Shown: positions 23,569-32,170, counted from the first letter of the stretch. The stretch is DNA of 32,724 bases from an uncultured Clostridium sp. (GCA_900540335.1 UQFC01000026.1:1-32724); one strand, 5' to 3'. The notes: generated by a model from the letters alone, not told the origin. Numbers and translations are program-made.

Positions 23569-23598
23569 ATTCCTTCTCCTTTTTGCGGTTCCCGCGGT

Positions 23599-24822
23599 TT
23601 ATTTGTCGTCTGCTGCTGCTACGCCCGGAAGCTCTTTGCCTTCCAGGAACTCCAGAGAAGCGCCGCCGCCGGTGGAAATATGGCTCATCTTGTCAGCGAA
23701 GCCCAGCTGGTTTACAGCTGCTGCAGAATCACCACCGCCGATGATGGTGGTAGCCTCGGTCTCAGCCAGTGCCTTTGCTACTGCAATAGTACCTGCTGCC
23801 AGAGTCGGGTTCTCAAATACGCCCATCGGTCCGTTCCATACAACAGTCTTTGCAGTCTTTGCAGCCTCAGCATACAGCTTTGCACTCTCGGTACCGATAT
23901 CCAGACCCAGCATATCAGCCGGAATCTCATCAACAGAAACGTTCTTTGCATCAATCGGAGCATCGATGGGGTTCGGGAATGCAGCAGCAACTGCAGCATC
24001 AACCGGAAGCAGAAGCTTCTTGCCCAGCTTCTCAGCCTTCTCCATCATCTCTCTGCAGTAATCCAGCTTGGTATCGTCAACCAGAGAATTGCCGACTTCC
24101 TTGCCCTGTGCCTTTAAGAAGGTAAATGCCATACCGCCGCCGATGATCAGAGTGTCGCACTTCTCCAGCAGATTGGAGATAACGTTCAGCTTGTCAGCAA
24201 CCTTTGCGCCGCCCAGAATTGCAACGAAGGGTCTTACCGGATTCTCAACTGCATTGCCCAGGAAATCGATCTCCTTCTGCATCAGATAACCAACTGCATT
24301 GGTGCCGCCCTTTGCGGTGATGAATTTGGTTACGCCTTCTACAGAAGCATGTGCTCTGTGGGAGGAACCAAATGCGTCGCATACATAGTCGTCAGCCAGG
24401 TCAGCCAGCTCTTTGCTGAATTCCTCGCCGTTCTTGGTCTCTTCTTTGCCGCGGAAACGGGTATTCTGCAGAAGTACCACATCGCCGTCTGCCATAGCCT
24501 CAACAGCCTTGGTTGCTGCTTCGCCGGTTACATTGTAATCAGATACGAATACAACCTTCTTGCCCAGCTTCTCTTCCAGTCTTACAGCAACCGGAGCCAG
24601 GGACTCACCCTCGTTGGGGCCATTTTTTACTTTGCCCAGGTGAGAGCAGAGGATAACCTTTGCACCTTCGTTAATCAGCTTCTGGATAGTCGGCAGAGCT
24701 GCAACAATACGAGTCTCGTCTGTGATCTTGCCATCCTTTAACGGTACGTTAAAATCGCAGCGTACCAGAACTCTTTTGCCCTTTAAATCTTTCAGATCGT
24801 CAACACTTTTCTTATTTAACAT
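23599..24822 (-). CDS. pgk: phosphoglycerate kinase
   Basis: It transfers the acyl phosphate of 1,3-bisphosphoglycerate to ADP, the first ATP-forming step of glycolysis. The protein shows VLVRCDFNVPL (about 18-28), CSHLG, FGSSHRAHAS, ILGGAKVADKL, IGGGMAFTFLKA, FENPTLAAGT and GGGDSAAAV near the C-terminal ATP site. At 407 residues it is slightly longer than the usual 394-398 because of a short C-terminal tail (ELPGVAAADDK) and small loops. The ATG has a GAGAGGA site upstream. No clear promoter is visible between gap and pgk, only a strong hairpin terminator (24876-24913), so pgk-tpiA probably depends on read-through from gap. Confidence 0.98.
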   Translation of the reverse strand: MLNKKSVDDLKDLKGKRVLVRCDFNVPLKDGKITDETRIVAALPTIQKLINEGAKVILCSHLGKVKNGPNEGESLAPVAVRLEEKLGKKVVFVSDYNVTGEAATKAVEAMADGDVVLLQNTRFRGKEETKNGEEFSKELADLADDYVCDAFGSSHRAHASVEGVTKFITAKGGTNAVGYLMQKEIDFLGNAVENPVRPFVAILGGAKVADKLNVISNLLEKCDTLIIGGGMAFTFLKAQGKEVGNSLVDDTKLDYCREMMEKAEKLGKKLLLPVDAAVAAAFPNPIDAPIDAKNVSVDEIPADMLGLDIGTESAKLYAEAAKTAKTVVWNGPMGVFENPTLAAGTIAVAKALAETEATTIIGGGDSAAAVNQLGFADKMSHISTGGGASLEFLEGKELPGVAAADDK

Positions 24823-24875
24823 GGTTTATTCCTCTCTTTGTCTCAAAAATCGTTTGCTTTCCAGGTTCATTCTGT

Positions 24876-24913
24876 AAAAACACAAAAGGGCCCGGTCCTT
24901 TCAGACCGGACCC
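24876..24913 (-). terminator. terminator or attenuator between gap and pgk
   Basis: On the minus strand GGGTCCGGTC (24904-24913) pairs with GACCGGGCCC (24888-24897) around a 6-nt loop, with one T-G wobble. It is followed by TTTTGTGTTTTTA. Because pgk lacks an evident promoter, partial read-through would set a higher gap than pgk-tpiA mRNA level. Confidence 0.88.
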
Positions 24914-24965
24914 CTGACTGAGTCTTCCTATCTTATGGCCGGAATCAGATTCCAGGACTCCGCAA

Positions 24966-25997
24966 TTAGTTTAACTCTGCGAAGTATTTGATGGTGCGAA
25001 CCATCTGGCTGGTGTAGGAGTTCTCGTTGTCATACCATGAAACAACCTGAACCTCGTACAGATCGTCAGCAATCTGAGCTACCATGGTCTGAGTAGCATC
25101 GAACAGAGAACCGTATCTCATACCGATAACGTCGGAAGAAACGATCGGATCCTCGTTGTAGCCGAAGGACTCGGAAGCTGCTGCCTTCATAGCTGCATTG
25201 ATGCCTTCTTTGGTAATATCGCTGCCCTTAACAACTGCAGTCAGAATGGTGGTGGAACCGGTCGGTACCGGAACACGCTGTGCAGAACCGATCAGCTTGC
25301 CGTTCAGCTCCGGAATAACCAGGCCGATAGCCTTAGCTGCGCCGGTGGAGTTCGGAACGATGTTAGCTGCGCCTGCTCTAGCTCTTCTCAGATCGCCTTT
25401 TCTGTGCGGTCCGTCCAGAATCATCTGGTCGCCGGTGTAAGCGTGAATGGTGCTCATGATACCAGACTGGATCGGAGCGTAGTCATTCAGAGCCTTAGCC
25501 ATCGGAGCCAGGCAGTTGGTGGTGCAGGAAGCTGCGGAAATGATGGTATCATCAGCCTTCAGAGTGTTCTCGTTTACGCTGTAAACGATGGTCGGCAGAT
25601 CGTTGCCAGCCGGAGCGGAGATAACAACCTTCTTAGCGCCTGCATCGATATGAGCCTGAGATTTTGCTTTGGAGGTGTAGAAACCGGTACACTCCAGAAC
25701 TACATCTACGCCAATCTCTCCCCACGGAAGATCCTTAGCATCTTTCTCAGCATAAATTTTAATTGTCTTTCCGTCAACGGTGATGGAATCCTCACCAGCC
25801 TCTACGGTGTGTTTGCCTTCACCGATATGGCCTGCGTATCCGCCCTGAGCGGTATCATATTTCAGTAAGTGTGCCAGCATCTTCGGGTCGGTCAGATCGT
25901 TGATTGCTACTACCTCATAACCCTCTGCACCAAACATCTGTCTGAATGCCAGACGGCCAATACGTCCAAAACCATTGATTGCTACTTTTACTGCCAT
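24966..25997 (-). CDS. gap: glyceraldehyde-3-phosphate dehydrogenase (NAD type)
   Basis: It oxidises and phosphorylates glyceraldehyde 3-phosphate to 1,3-bisphosphoglycerate. The 343-residue protein has the Rossmann start INGFGRIGRLAFR (about 7-19), an acidic residue at the end of the second strand (Asp34 in AINDLTD) that favours NAD+, the catalytic Cys158 in SAASCTTNCLAP, the histidine in HAYTGDQ, and WYDNENSYTSQM near the end. The ATG has GGAGG 8 nt upstream, and a promoter lies at 26060-26088. A strong terminator follows the gene, then pgk and tpiA. Confidence 0.98.
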   Translation of the reverse strand: MAVKVAINGFGRIGRLAFRQMFGAEGYEVVAINDLTDPKMLAHLLKYDTAQGGYAGHIGEGKHTVEAGEDSITVDGKTIKIYAEKDAKDLPWGEIGVDVVLECTGFYTSKAKSQAHIDAGAKKVVISAPAGNDLPTIVYSVNENTLKADDTIISAASCTTNCLAPMAKALNDYAPIQSGIMSTIHAYTGDQMILDGPHRKGDLRRARAGAANIVPNSTGAAKAIGLVIPELNGKLIGSAQRVPVPTGSTTILTAVVKGSDITKEGINAAMKAAASESFGYNEDPIVSSDVIGMRYGSLFDATQTMVAQIADDLYEVQVVSWYDNENSYTSQMVRTIKYFAELN

Positions 25998-26059
25998 GAC
26001 AAATTCCTCCTGAATTGTTAAAAATTTAATGATTGTTAAAATATCATCAACCTATGCCT

Positions 26060-26088
26060 ATTTTACCCAATTACGGTTAAAATAGCAA
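26060..26088 (-). promoter_or_regulatory. promoter of the gap-pgk-tpiA cluster
   Basis: On the minus strand TTGCTA (26083-26088) and TAAAAT (26060-26065) have a 17-bp spacer. The leader of about 55 nt is A/T-rich and carries a repeated ATTTTTAA/TTGTTAA pattern. Confidence 0.7.
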
Positions 26089-26139
26089 GAGGTTTTTTCT
26101 ATTTTATGAACTCTTTACAGTTTCTTTTGTAAAAACACC

Positions 26140-27819
26140 CTATAATTCGTTCTTTACATAACCTGCCAGGTTATATGCATGATCAGAAATCCGCTCCAGA
26201 TTGCTGATAATATCCAGGAATACCACACCTGAGGATGCCTTGCATTTTCCGCTGGAAAGCCGCTCAATGTGCTTCTCCCGCAGCTCCTCTTCCTGACTGT
26301 CCACATCATCCTCGTACTGGCTGACCTTGCGCACTGCATCCATACTGCCGTTCTGTCTTGCATCAATCGCATATTCAAACGCTTTCAGAACACTTCCGCC
26401 AATGGAGCGCAGATCATCAAATCCTGTTTCTGAGAAATCCAGCTGGTGAGTCTCCATATACTCGGCCTGCTCTGCAAGATTTTCAGCGTGATCCCCGATC
26501 CGCTCAATATCACTGATGCTGTAAAACAGGTTATTTACCATCTTTTTCTGACGTTCTGTCAGAGAAAGATTCTCTACCTTAATCAGATACTCTGTCAGCA
26601 TCTTTTCCATATTATTGATTGTTTTTTCCGTTTTGTATACCTGCTCGATTCCCTCTGTATTGCGTGTGAGAAGAGCATCGATTGCCGCTCTTACATTCTC
26701 AAGGGTAATCTGTCCCATATGAACCACTTCCAGAGCTGCTGTTTCCACAGCAAAGGCCGGAGATTCAAAAATACGCTCATCCAGATGCTTGAAGGTAACT
26801 GCTGTCTCCTGATCCTCCGCAGCTGCAGGCGCCTCCTCCTCAGGCTTCTCCCGGACAACAATGCCGGAAATCTTTACCAGCTGATTGGCAAAGGGGAAGA
26901 GAAGGGTTGTCATGGTAAGGTTAAATATCGTATGGAAAATGGAAATCTGCACCGCATTAATATTGGATGCGGCAAAATCCGGTCTCAGGGCAAAGAAAAC
27001 AAAGCCCAGACTTCCTACCAGAACAGCTCCGATTACGTTAAAGGTCAGGTGAATCACAGCGGCCCGCTTCGCTATCCGGGAGCCGCCCATACTGGAAAGC
27101 ATAGCCGTTACACAGGAACCGATATTCTGTCCCAGAGTAATATAAATTGCTGCATTCGTAGTTACAATTCCATTCATTGCCAGAGTCTGCAGAATTCCCA
27201 CTGATGCAGATGAACTCTGCAGAAGTGCTGTTACCAGCGCTCCGATAATCATACCAAGGAACGGATTTCCTCCCAGAACCTCAAAGGCCTTTGCAAAAAT
27301 CGGCGCATCCGTGTAGGGAGAAATAGAGCCTGACATAAAATCAAGACCAATAAACAAAAGACCAAGACCAATGCAGATTTCTCCTGCTGTTTTCTTCTTC
27401 TGCCCTTTGGCAAATACCAGAAGCAAGGCTCCAATACCGATAATAGCCGGTGCATAAAAGCTGGGCTTCATAACCTCAAAAGCGTCTCCCAGCTGGCTCA
27501 TGGAAACGATCCATGCTGTAATGGTCGTACCGATATTGGCACCCATGATTACGCCAACTGCCTGTGTCAGATTCAGAACACCTGCACTTACGAAACCGAC
27601 GACCATAACCGTGGTAGCGCCGCTGCTCTGGATAATTGCTGTAATCAGAGCTCCCAGTGCTACTGCCAGAAGTCTGTTGTTTGTCAGCATTCCCAGAAAA
27701 CTGCTCATCTTGCTGCCGGCTGTCTTCTGCATTCCGTCGGCCATAATATTCATACCGTACAGGAACATTCCAAGACCGCCAAGAAACCCAAATACATTTG
27801 ACACGTCACTGATTGACAT
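26140..27819 (-). CDS. Na+/phosphate cotransporter with fused PhoU domain
   Basis: A NptA/PNaS-family transporter that imports phosphate with sodium. The first 310 residues or so hold two inverted Na/Pi-cotransporter repeats, each with the signature QSS motif: IIQSSGATTVMVVGF (about 63-77) and LLQSSSASVGILQ (about 200-212). The cytoplasmic C-terminus (about 355-555) contains two PhoU-like three-helix units, with NLFYSISDIERIGDHAENLAEQ and LDIISNLERISDHAYNLAGY. PhoU units bind metals and regulate phosphate uptake. The 559-residue length is normal for this fusion. The ATG has GGAGG 5 nt upstream. Its promoter is preceded by four hexamers at 11-bp steps that look like a PhoP box array, so induction by phosphate starvation is likely. 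Confidence 0.93.
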   Translation of the reverse strand: MSISDVSNVFGFLGGLGMFLYGMNIMADGMQKTAGSKMSSFLGMLTNNRLLAVALGALITAIIQSSGATTVMVVGFVSAGVLNLTQAVGVIMGANIGTTITAWIVSMSQLGDAFEVMKPSFYAPAIIGIGALLLVFAKGQKKKTAGEICIGLGLLFIGLDFMSGSISPYTDAPIFAKAFEVLGGNPFLGMIIGALVTALLQSSSASVGILQTLAMNGIVTTNAAIYITLGQNIGSCVTAMLSSMGGSRIAKRAAVIHLTFNVIGAVLVGSLGFVFFALRPDFAASNINAVQISIFHTIFNLTMTTLLFPFANQLVKISGIVVREKPEEEAPAAAEDQETAVTFKHLDERIFESPAFAVETAALEVVHMGQITLENVRAAIDALLTRNTEGIEQVYKTEKTINNMEKMLTEYLIKVENLSLTERQKKMVNNLFYSISDIERIGDHAENLAEQAEYMETHQLDFSETGFDDLRSIGGSVLKAFEYAIDARQNGSMDAVRKVSQYEDDVDSQEEELREKHIERLSSGKCKASSGVVFLDIISNLERISDHAYNLAGYVKNEL

Positions 27820-27878
27820 CTCGTCCTCCTCATCCCCCGCGTACTGTTTTTTTCTTCTCCTTAGCCGCAGATATTTTC

Positions 27879-27908
27879 ATCATATCATACCCGTTCACGC
27901 ATTTTCAA
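27879..27908 (-). promoter_or_regulatory. promoter of the Na+/phosphate cotransporter
   Basis: On the minus strand TTGAAA (27903-27908) and TATGAT (27879-27884) have an 18-bp spacer and a TG extension before the -10 box. The -35 box lies in 11-bp register with the upstream hexamer array. Confidence 0.75.
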
Positions 27909-27913
27909 CCGTA

Positions 27914-27952
27914 TTTAAACTTTATGTAAAAATTCGGATAAATTCATGTAAA
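27914..27952 (-). promoter_or_regulatory. Pho-box array (four hexamers at exact 11-bp spacing)
   Basis: On the minus strand TTTACA (27947-27952), TTATCC (27936-27941), TTTACA (27925-27930) and TTTAAA (27914-27919) follow each other with 5-bp gaps, and the -35 TTGAAA (27903-27908) continues the same register. Bacillus PhoP binds TT(A/T/C)ACA-like hexamers in just this layout. The second copy is degenerate. The position directly upstream of a phosphate transporter promoter supports the call; a PhoP homologue in this genome is inferred. Confidence 0.75.
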
Positions 27953-27999
27953 ATGACGAAGGCTTTCGACATTTTTCGTGGCATATTACTACTTGAGCC

Positions 28000-28035
28000 A
28001 AAAAAGACAGGATGAGTTTTCTTCCTCTCCTGTCT
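28000..28035 (-). terminator. terminator after the pnp-metallopeptidase operon
   Basis: On the minus strand AGACAGGA (28028-28035) pairs with TCCTGTCT (28005-28012), and TTTTTT follows. The loop is about 15 nt. The plus strand also ends in CTTTTTTG, so it may act in both directions. Confidence 0.8.
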
Positions 28036-28070
28036 CTTTTTTGTCTATATTTGGTTTTTTCTCAAAAAAT

Positions 28071-29603
28071 TCAGTGTTCCGCAGCCCATTTCAGTACAGC
28101 CGCCCATACTTCCTGGTTCTTATTCCAGACATCAGTAAATTCTGTGAGCGGCATCGGGCAGGATACGCTTCCTACTTCTATCGTCAGACTGGGGATCGGA
28201 TTTTCCTTAATCTGCAGCCAGTCTTTAAATCCGCCGTGCCCGCTGCTGCCTGCCAGTCTGTATCCCGTTTTTGCAGATACTGCATTGGCCAGATCCTGGG
28301 ACTGTGATGACACGGTATTTCCCGGGTAATCCCAGTAAATAATATTTCCCATGCTGTGATAGCTGATGGTTGCCGTCCAGTTTCTGGACTGAATCAGATT
28401 GGCCAGTGCCTGGCTCTCCGGTTCAGATAAAGGCGCTGCCCCCTTATAGGTGGCATAAGACGGCATATCAGAGCTGGTCACTTCTTCCCAGTCCGCCGGG
28501 AAATTCTGATTTAAATCCACACCCCGTCCGTTTGCTTTCCAGTAATTTAAATACCGTTCCATTGCAGCGCTGGTTCGTCCCTGAGCCAGATCATTCTGAT
28601 AACACTGCTCAATGGTTCTGCGAAGCTCCTCTGACCGGATTCCTCCGATACCTGACTGGCTGATAGTAATCCCGTCCGGATTTACCATAGGAACATAATG
28701 AATTGCTGTTTTGTTAAATAAATCAGAAAGCAGCCGTCCTTCATAGGAACCTGTACCATAAAAGGCAAGGCCATATTCCAGCTGCTTCATAATCAGCAGC
28801 GGTGTCATATATTCCCGTGCATGAATTCCTCCGTGAATCAAAACATGCTTTTCGGCATTCGGGTTTCCCACGACTATCTCATACAGATTTCTTCCATCCA
28901 GAGAAGTCCCAATGGTATTTACCTTCATCAGACTGCTGTAACGTGATGCCAGTTCCTGAATATCCTGACTCATCTGATCATAGGTATATTTTTCTGCCAC
29001 CTTAACCAGAGGAGAGGAAACGGTTCCCGCAAAACCGTCAGTACCGTCAGATATAACAGCACCGCCTGACATTCCGGGACCGCCTCCGCTTCCGGAAACT
29101 CCAGGTCCGGCCAGTACTCCGGAAGTAATCACAGTACTGCCTGAAGGAGATGGCCCATTTTGACCGGACATGCCTCCTCCCGCAGTTATAGTGCCGCTCT
29201 GGCCCTGCGCGCTTCCCCCTGCAGTTATAGTGCCGCTCTGGCTCTGTGCGCTTCCTCCCGCAGTTATAGTGCTGCTCTGACCCTGCGCGCTTCCTCCCGC
29301 AGTTATAGTGCTGCTCTGACCCTGCGCACTTCCCCCTGCAGTTATAGTGCTGCTCTGACCCTGCGCACTTCCCCCTGCAGTTATGGTACTGCTCTGATTT
29401 CCGGGATTTTCTGTCTGCTCTCCCGGCGCGTTCAGCCGATCGCCAATCTGAGCCGACGGAGGCAGAATGCTCTCTCCCTGCTCTGCCGGCCCGGAAACAG
29501 GATTTTGTCCCGGTGCCAGATTCACAGAATCTGCAAAACTCATAAAAGAACTGCTGACCGCCATAATGGCGGCCAGCATTCCGGTAAATACCTTTTTGTT
29601 CAT
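28071..29603 (-). CDS. secreted M14-family zinc metallopeptidase with tandem repeats
   Basis: A predicted exported carboxypeptidase or peptidoglycan peptidase of the M14 family. A signal peptide (MNKKVF... to SFADS, cleavage near residue 25) is followed by a low-complexity region. That region holds six 13-residue units of the form QSSTITAGGSAQG (about 70-147) and then a Gly/Ser-rich linker. The catalytic domain spans about 200-510. HGGIHAREYMTP provides the zinc His and Glu, then come VPMVNPDG and GRGVDLNQNFP. SYHSMGNIIYW gives the third zinc ligand, and LTIEVGS gives the catalytic Glu. Relatives include gamma-D-glutamyl-diamino acid peptidases of clostridia and bacilli; the exact substrate is not shown. 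The ATG at 29601-29603 is only 4 nt after the pnp stop and has no clear ribosome site, so coupled translation from pnp is likely. Confidence 0.88.
   Translation of the reverse strand: MNKKVFTGMLAAIMAVSSSFMSFADSVNLAPGQNPVSGPAEQGESILPPSAQIGDRLNAPGEQTENPGNQSSTITAGGSAQGQSSTITAGGSAQGQSSTITAGGSAQGQSSTITAGGSAQSQSGTITAGGSAQGQSGTITAGGGMSGQNGPSPSGSTVITSGVLAGPGVSGSGGGPGMSGGAVISDGTDGFAGTVSSPLVKVAEKYTYDQMSQDIQELASRYSSLMKVNTIGTSLDGRNLYEIVVGNPNAEKHVLIHGGIHAREYMTPLLIMKQLEYGLAFYGTGSYEGRLLSDLFNKTAIHYVPMVNPDGITISQSGIGGIRSEELRRTIEQCYQNDLAQGRTSAAMERYLNYWKANGRGVDLNQNFPADWEEVTSSDMPSYATYKGAAPLSEPESQALANLIQSRNWTATISYHSMGNIIYWDYPGNTVSSQSQDLANAVSAKTGYRLAGSSGHGGFKDWLQIKENPIPSLTIEVGSVSCPMPLTEFTDVWNKNQEVWAAVLKWAAEH
29163..29396 (-). 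repeat. six tandem 39-bp units inside the metallopeptidase gene
   Basis: The array of 6 x 39 bp encodes the 13-residue units. Adjacent copies are nearly identical at DNA level, with differences mostly at single bases. Such in-frame arrays can change copy number by slippage. The outermost copies are more diverged (one begins with NQ, one ends in GGGMSG). Confidence 0.9.
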
Positions 29604-29607
29604 ATAC

Positions 29608-31716
29608 TTATTTGTCACTGTCCTTCTTAGCAAGATCACCAGGTTTCATACTCAGGCTGATTTTACCCATCTTGTCTACATCCAGAACCTTTACTGTTAC
29701 CATATCTCCGATGTTCACCACATCTTCTACTTTCTCTACACGCTTATCAGAAAGTCTGGAAATATGAACCATACCGTCCTTCTTCGGCTTCAGTTCTACA
29801 AATGCTCCAAAGGGCATAATACGCACTACCTTACCGGTAATCACCTGACCCGGTTCAATATCAGTTACAATATTCTTAATAATGCTCTTTGCCTTCTCAA
29901 TCATATCGCGATCAGTGCCGCAGATTGCAACATTTCCTTCCTCGGAAATATCAATCTTTACACCGGTTTCTTCGATAATCTTGTTGATCACGCAGCCCTG
30001 CTTACCTACAACATCACCGATCTTCTGCGGATCAATGCTGATCTGGTCAATCTTCGGAGCATACTGACCTACTTCTTTTCTCGGCTCTGCAATCGCCGGC
30101 TTCATACAGGTGTCCATAATAAACAGGCGTGCTTCACGGCATCTTGCAATTGCGCCCTCTACGATCGGTCTTGTAAGGCCGTGGATCTTAATATCCATCT
30201 GAATCGCAGTAATTCCGTCTGTAGTACCGGTTACCTTAAAGTCCATGTCTCCAAAGAAATCCTCAAGACCCTGGATATCTGTCAGAAGAACAAAATCATC
30301 ATCTGTATCGCCAGTTACAAGACCACAGGAAATACCTGCTACCATTTTCTTAATCGGCACACCTGCAGCCATCAGAGACATACAGGAAGCACAGGTAGAT
30401 GCCATGGAAGTGGATCCGTTGGACTCAAAGGTCTCAGATACGGTACGGATTGCATAGGGGAATTCTTCCTCACTTGGCAGTACCGGAATCAGTGCACGCT
30501 CAGCCAGCGCACCATGACCGATTTCACGGCGTCCCGGTCCTCTGGAAGGCTTTGTCTCACCTACAGAGTAGGACGGGAAATTGTAATGATGCATGTAGCG
30601 TTTTGCCACTTCATTCTCATCCAGGCCATCCAGACGCTGCTGCTCAGACAAAGGAGCCAGAGTACATACGTTGCAGATCTGAGTCTGACCACGGGTAAAC
30701 ATAGCGGAACCATGAACACGGGGAATCAGATCAATCTCAGCTGCCAGAGGACGAATCTGAGTAATCTCACGGCCGTCCGGACGCTTGTGATCCTTTAAAA
30801 TCATCTTGCGGACAGTCTTCTTCTGGTACTGATAAACTGCCTCACCCAGAAGTGCCAGCCACTCTTCGTTTTCTGCAAATGCCTCTTCCAGCTTTTCTGT
30901 AATCTGACGGATGTTCTCCTCACGAGTCTGCTTATCATCAGTAAATACAGCTGTTTCCATTTCTTCAGGAGTTACAATCTCACGAATTGCCGCAAACAGC
31001 TCCTCCGGAATAGCACAGCTCTCATAAGCATGCTTTTCCTTTCCGCATTCAGCAACAATGCTGTCAATAAAGCGAATGATCTCCTGGTTTACACCGTGGG
31101 CCAGATAAATAGCCTCGATCATTTTTTCTTCCGGAATTTCGTTAGCGCCGGCCTCAATCATAATTACCTTTTCTCTGGTAGAAGCAACGGTCAGATTCAA
31201 ATCTCCGGACTTCCACTGAGCCTGAGACGGGTTTAATACAAACTCACCGTCAATCATACCTACCTGAGTCATAGCACAGGGACCGTCAAAAGGAATATCA
31301 GAAATGCAGGTTGCGATTGCGGCACCCAGCATTGCTACCAGCTCAGGGCGGCACTCCGGATCCACACTCATAACCATATTATTCAGTGTTACGTCATTGC
31401 GGTAATCCTTCGGGAACAGCGGACGCATCGGACGGTCAATTACACGAGAGGTCAGAATGGCATTCTCAGATGCTTTTCCTTCTCTTCTGGTAAATCCACC
31501 CGGGATTTTTCCTACTGCATATAACTTTTCTTCATACTCTACACTCAGCGGGAAAAAATCAATTCCTTCTCTTGGTTTGTCAGATGCTGTGGCTGTAGAC
31601 AATACCACTGTATCACCGTAATGCACAAAGGCCGCACCATTGGCCTGCTTTGCCACTCTGTTTACATCAACAGTCAGAGTTCTTCCGGCAAGTTCCATAC
31701 TAAAACTTTTGTACAT
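29608..31716 (-). CDS. pnp: polyribonucleotide nucleotidyltransferase (PNPase)
   Basis: A phosphorolytic 3'-5' exoribonuclease used in mRNA decay. The 702-residue protein has the full family layout: a first RNase PH domain from about 10 with GDTVVLSTA and GRIPGGFxRREGK-type sequence, a helical linker (about 145-225), a second RNase PH domain (about 310-540) with FTRGQTQ, GPGRREIGHG and SNGSTSMAS, a KH domain (about 555-615) with the IGDVVGKQGCVINKI loop, and an S1 domain (about 620-692). The ATG has AAGGAG 8 nt upstream. It follows rpsO, the classical rpsO-pnp arrangement, with a terminator between them, and is coupled to the M14 peptidase gene. No clear own promoter is visible. Confidence 0.97.
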   Translation of the reverse strand: MYKSFSMELAGRTLTVDVNRVAKQANGAAFVHYGDTVVLSTATASDKPREGIDFFPLSVEYEEKLYAVGKIPGGFTRREGKASENAILTSRVIDRPMRPLFPKDYRNDVTLNNMVMSVDPECRPELVAMLGAAIATCISDIPFDGPCAMTQVGMIDGEFVLNPSQAQWKSGDLNLTVASTREKVIMIEAGANEIPEEKMIEAIYLAHGVNQEIIRFIDSIVAECGKEKHAYESCAIPEELFAAIREIVTPEEMETAVFTDDKQTREENIRQITEKLEEAFAENEEWLALLGEAVYQYQKKTVRKMILKDHKRPDGREITQIRPLAAEIDLIPRVHGSAMFTRGQTQICNVCTLAPLSEQQRLDGLDENEVAKRYMHHYNFPSYSVGETKPSRGPGRREIGHGALAERALIPVLPSEEEFPYAIRTVSETFESNGSTSMASTCASCMSLMAAGVPIKKMVAGISCGLVTGDTDDDFVLLTDIQGLEDFFGDMDFKVTGTTDGITAIQMDIKIHGLTRPIVEGAIARCREARLFIMDTCMKPAIAEPRKEVGQYAPKIDQISIDPQKIGDVVGKQGCVINKIIEETGVKIDISEEGNVAICGTDRDMIEKAKSIIKNIVTDIEPGQVITGKVVRIMPFGAFVELKPKKDGMVHISRLSDKRVEKVEDVVNIGDMVTVKVLDVDKMGKISLSMKPGDLAKKDSDK

Positions 31717-31860
31717 GTTTTTGTCTCCTTTTCTTTGTTTATTTTCTTCAGCAAAAGACTCCGAAACTACTGCTCTGCCTGCAACTGTATTCCCTGGTCA
31801 CAGGTACAGCAGCGGCTTCGGGTAATGTCTTCTGAGAAATTTGCATTTTCCTGTTGAATC

Positions 31861-31891
31861 GAAAACAGGGTGGAGAAAAGCATCTCCACCC
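31861..31891 (-). terminator. terminator between rpsO and pnp
   Basis: On the minus strand a perfect GGGTGGAG/CTCCACCC stem (31884-31891 with 31868-31875) and an 8-nt loop are followed by TGTTTTCG. It begins 12 nt after the rpsO stop. The T run is interrupted, so partial read-through into pnp is plausible. Confidence 0.85.
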
Positions 31892-31903
31892 TCGACATTT
31901 CAA

Positions 31904-32170
31904 TTACTTTCTGATACCAAGTTTTTCAATCAGTACACGATAGCCTTCCAGATCAGTCTTCTTTAAGTAATCCAGCAGACCACGTCTCTGTCCTACCATC
32001 TTCAGCAGACCACGTCTGGAATGGTGATCCTTCTGGTTGTTCTTCAGATGCTCGGTCAGTTCGTTGATTCTCTCAGTCAGAATGGCAATCTGAACTTCCG
32101 GTGAACCGGTATCTCCCGGCTTTCTGCCGTACTGTGCGATGATTGCTGCTTTCTTTTCCTTTGAAATCAT
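31904..32170 (-). CDS. rpsO: ribosomal protein S15
   Basis: A primary 16S rRNA-binding protein of the 30S subunit. The 88-residue product has the conserved GDTGSPEVQIAILTERI (about 20-36), LKNNQKDHHSRRGLL and RRGLLDYL motifs and normal length. The ATG at 32168-32170 has a perfect AAGGAGG at good spacing; the frame is open further upstream but that part is leader. It is preceded by a consensus promoter and a leader of about 90 nt that may bind S15 itself. Confidence 0.98.
   Translation of the reverse strand: MISKEKKAAIIAQYGRKPGDTGSPEVQIAILTERINELTEHLKNNQKDHHSRRGLLKMVGQRRGLLDYLKKTDLEGYRVLIEKLGIRK

Noticed and set aside
29163..29396. Possible CRISPR array
   Set aside because: The units are contiguous 39-bp repeats without unique spacers, in frame with the peptidase gene.
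29467..30798. Plus-strand open frame of 443 codons antisense to pnp
   Set aside because: It overlaps the well-supported pnp gene and the start of the peptidase gene, has cysteine- and histidine-rich unconserved sequence and no ribosome site.
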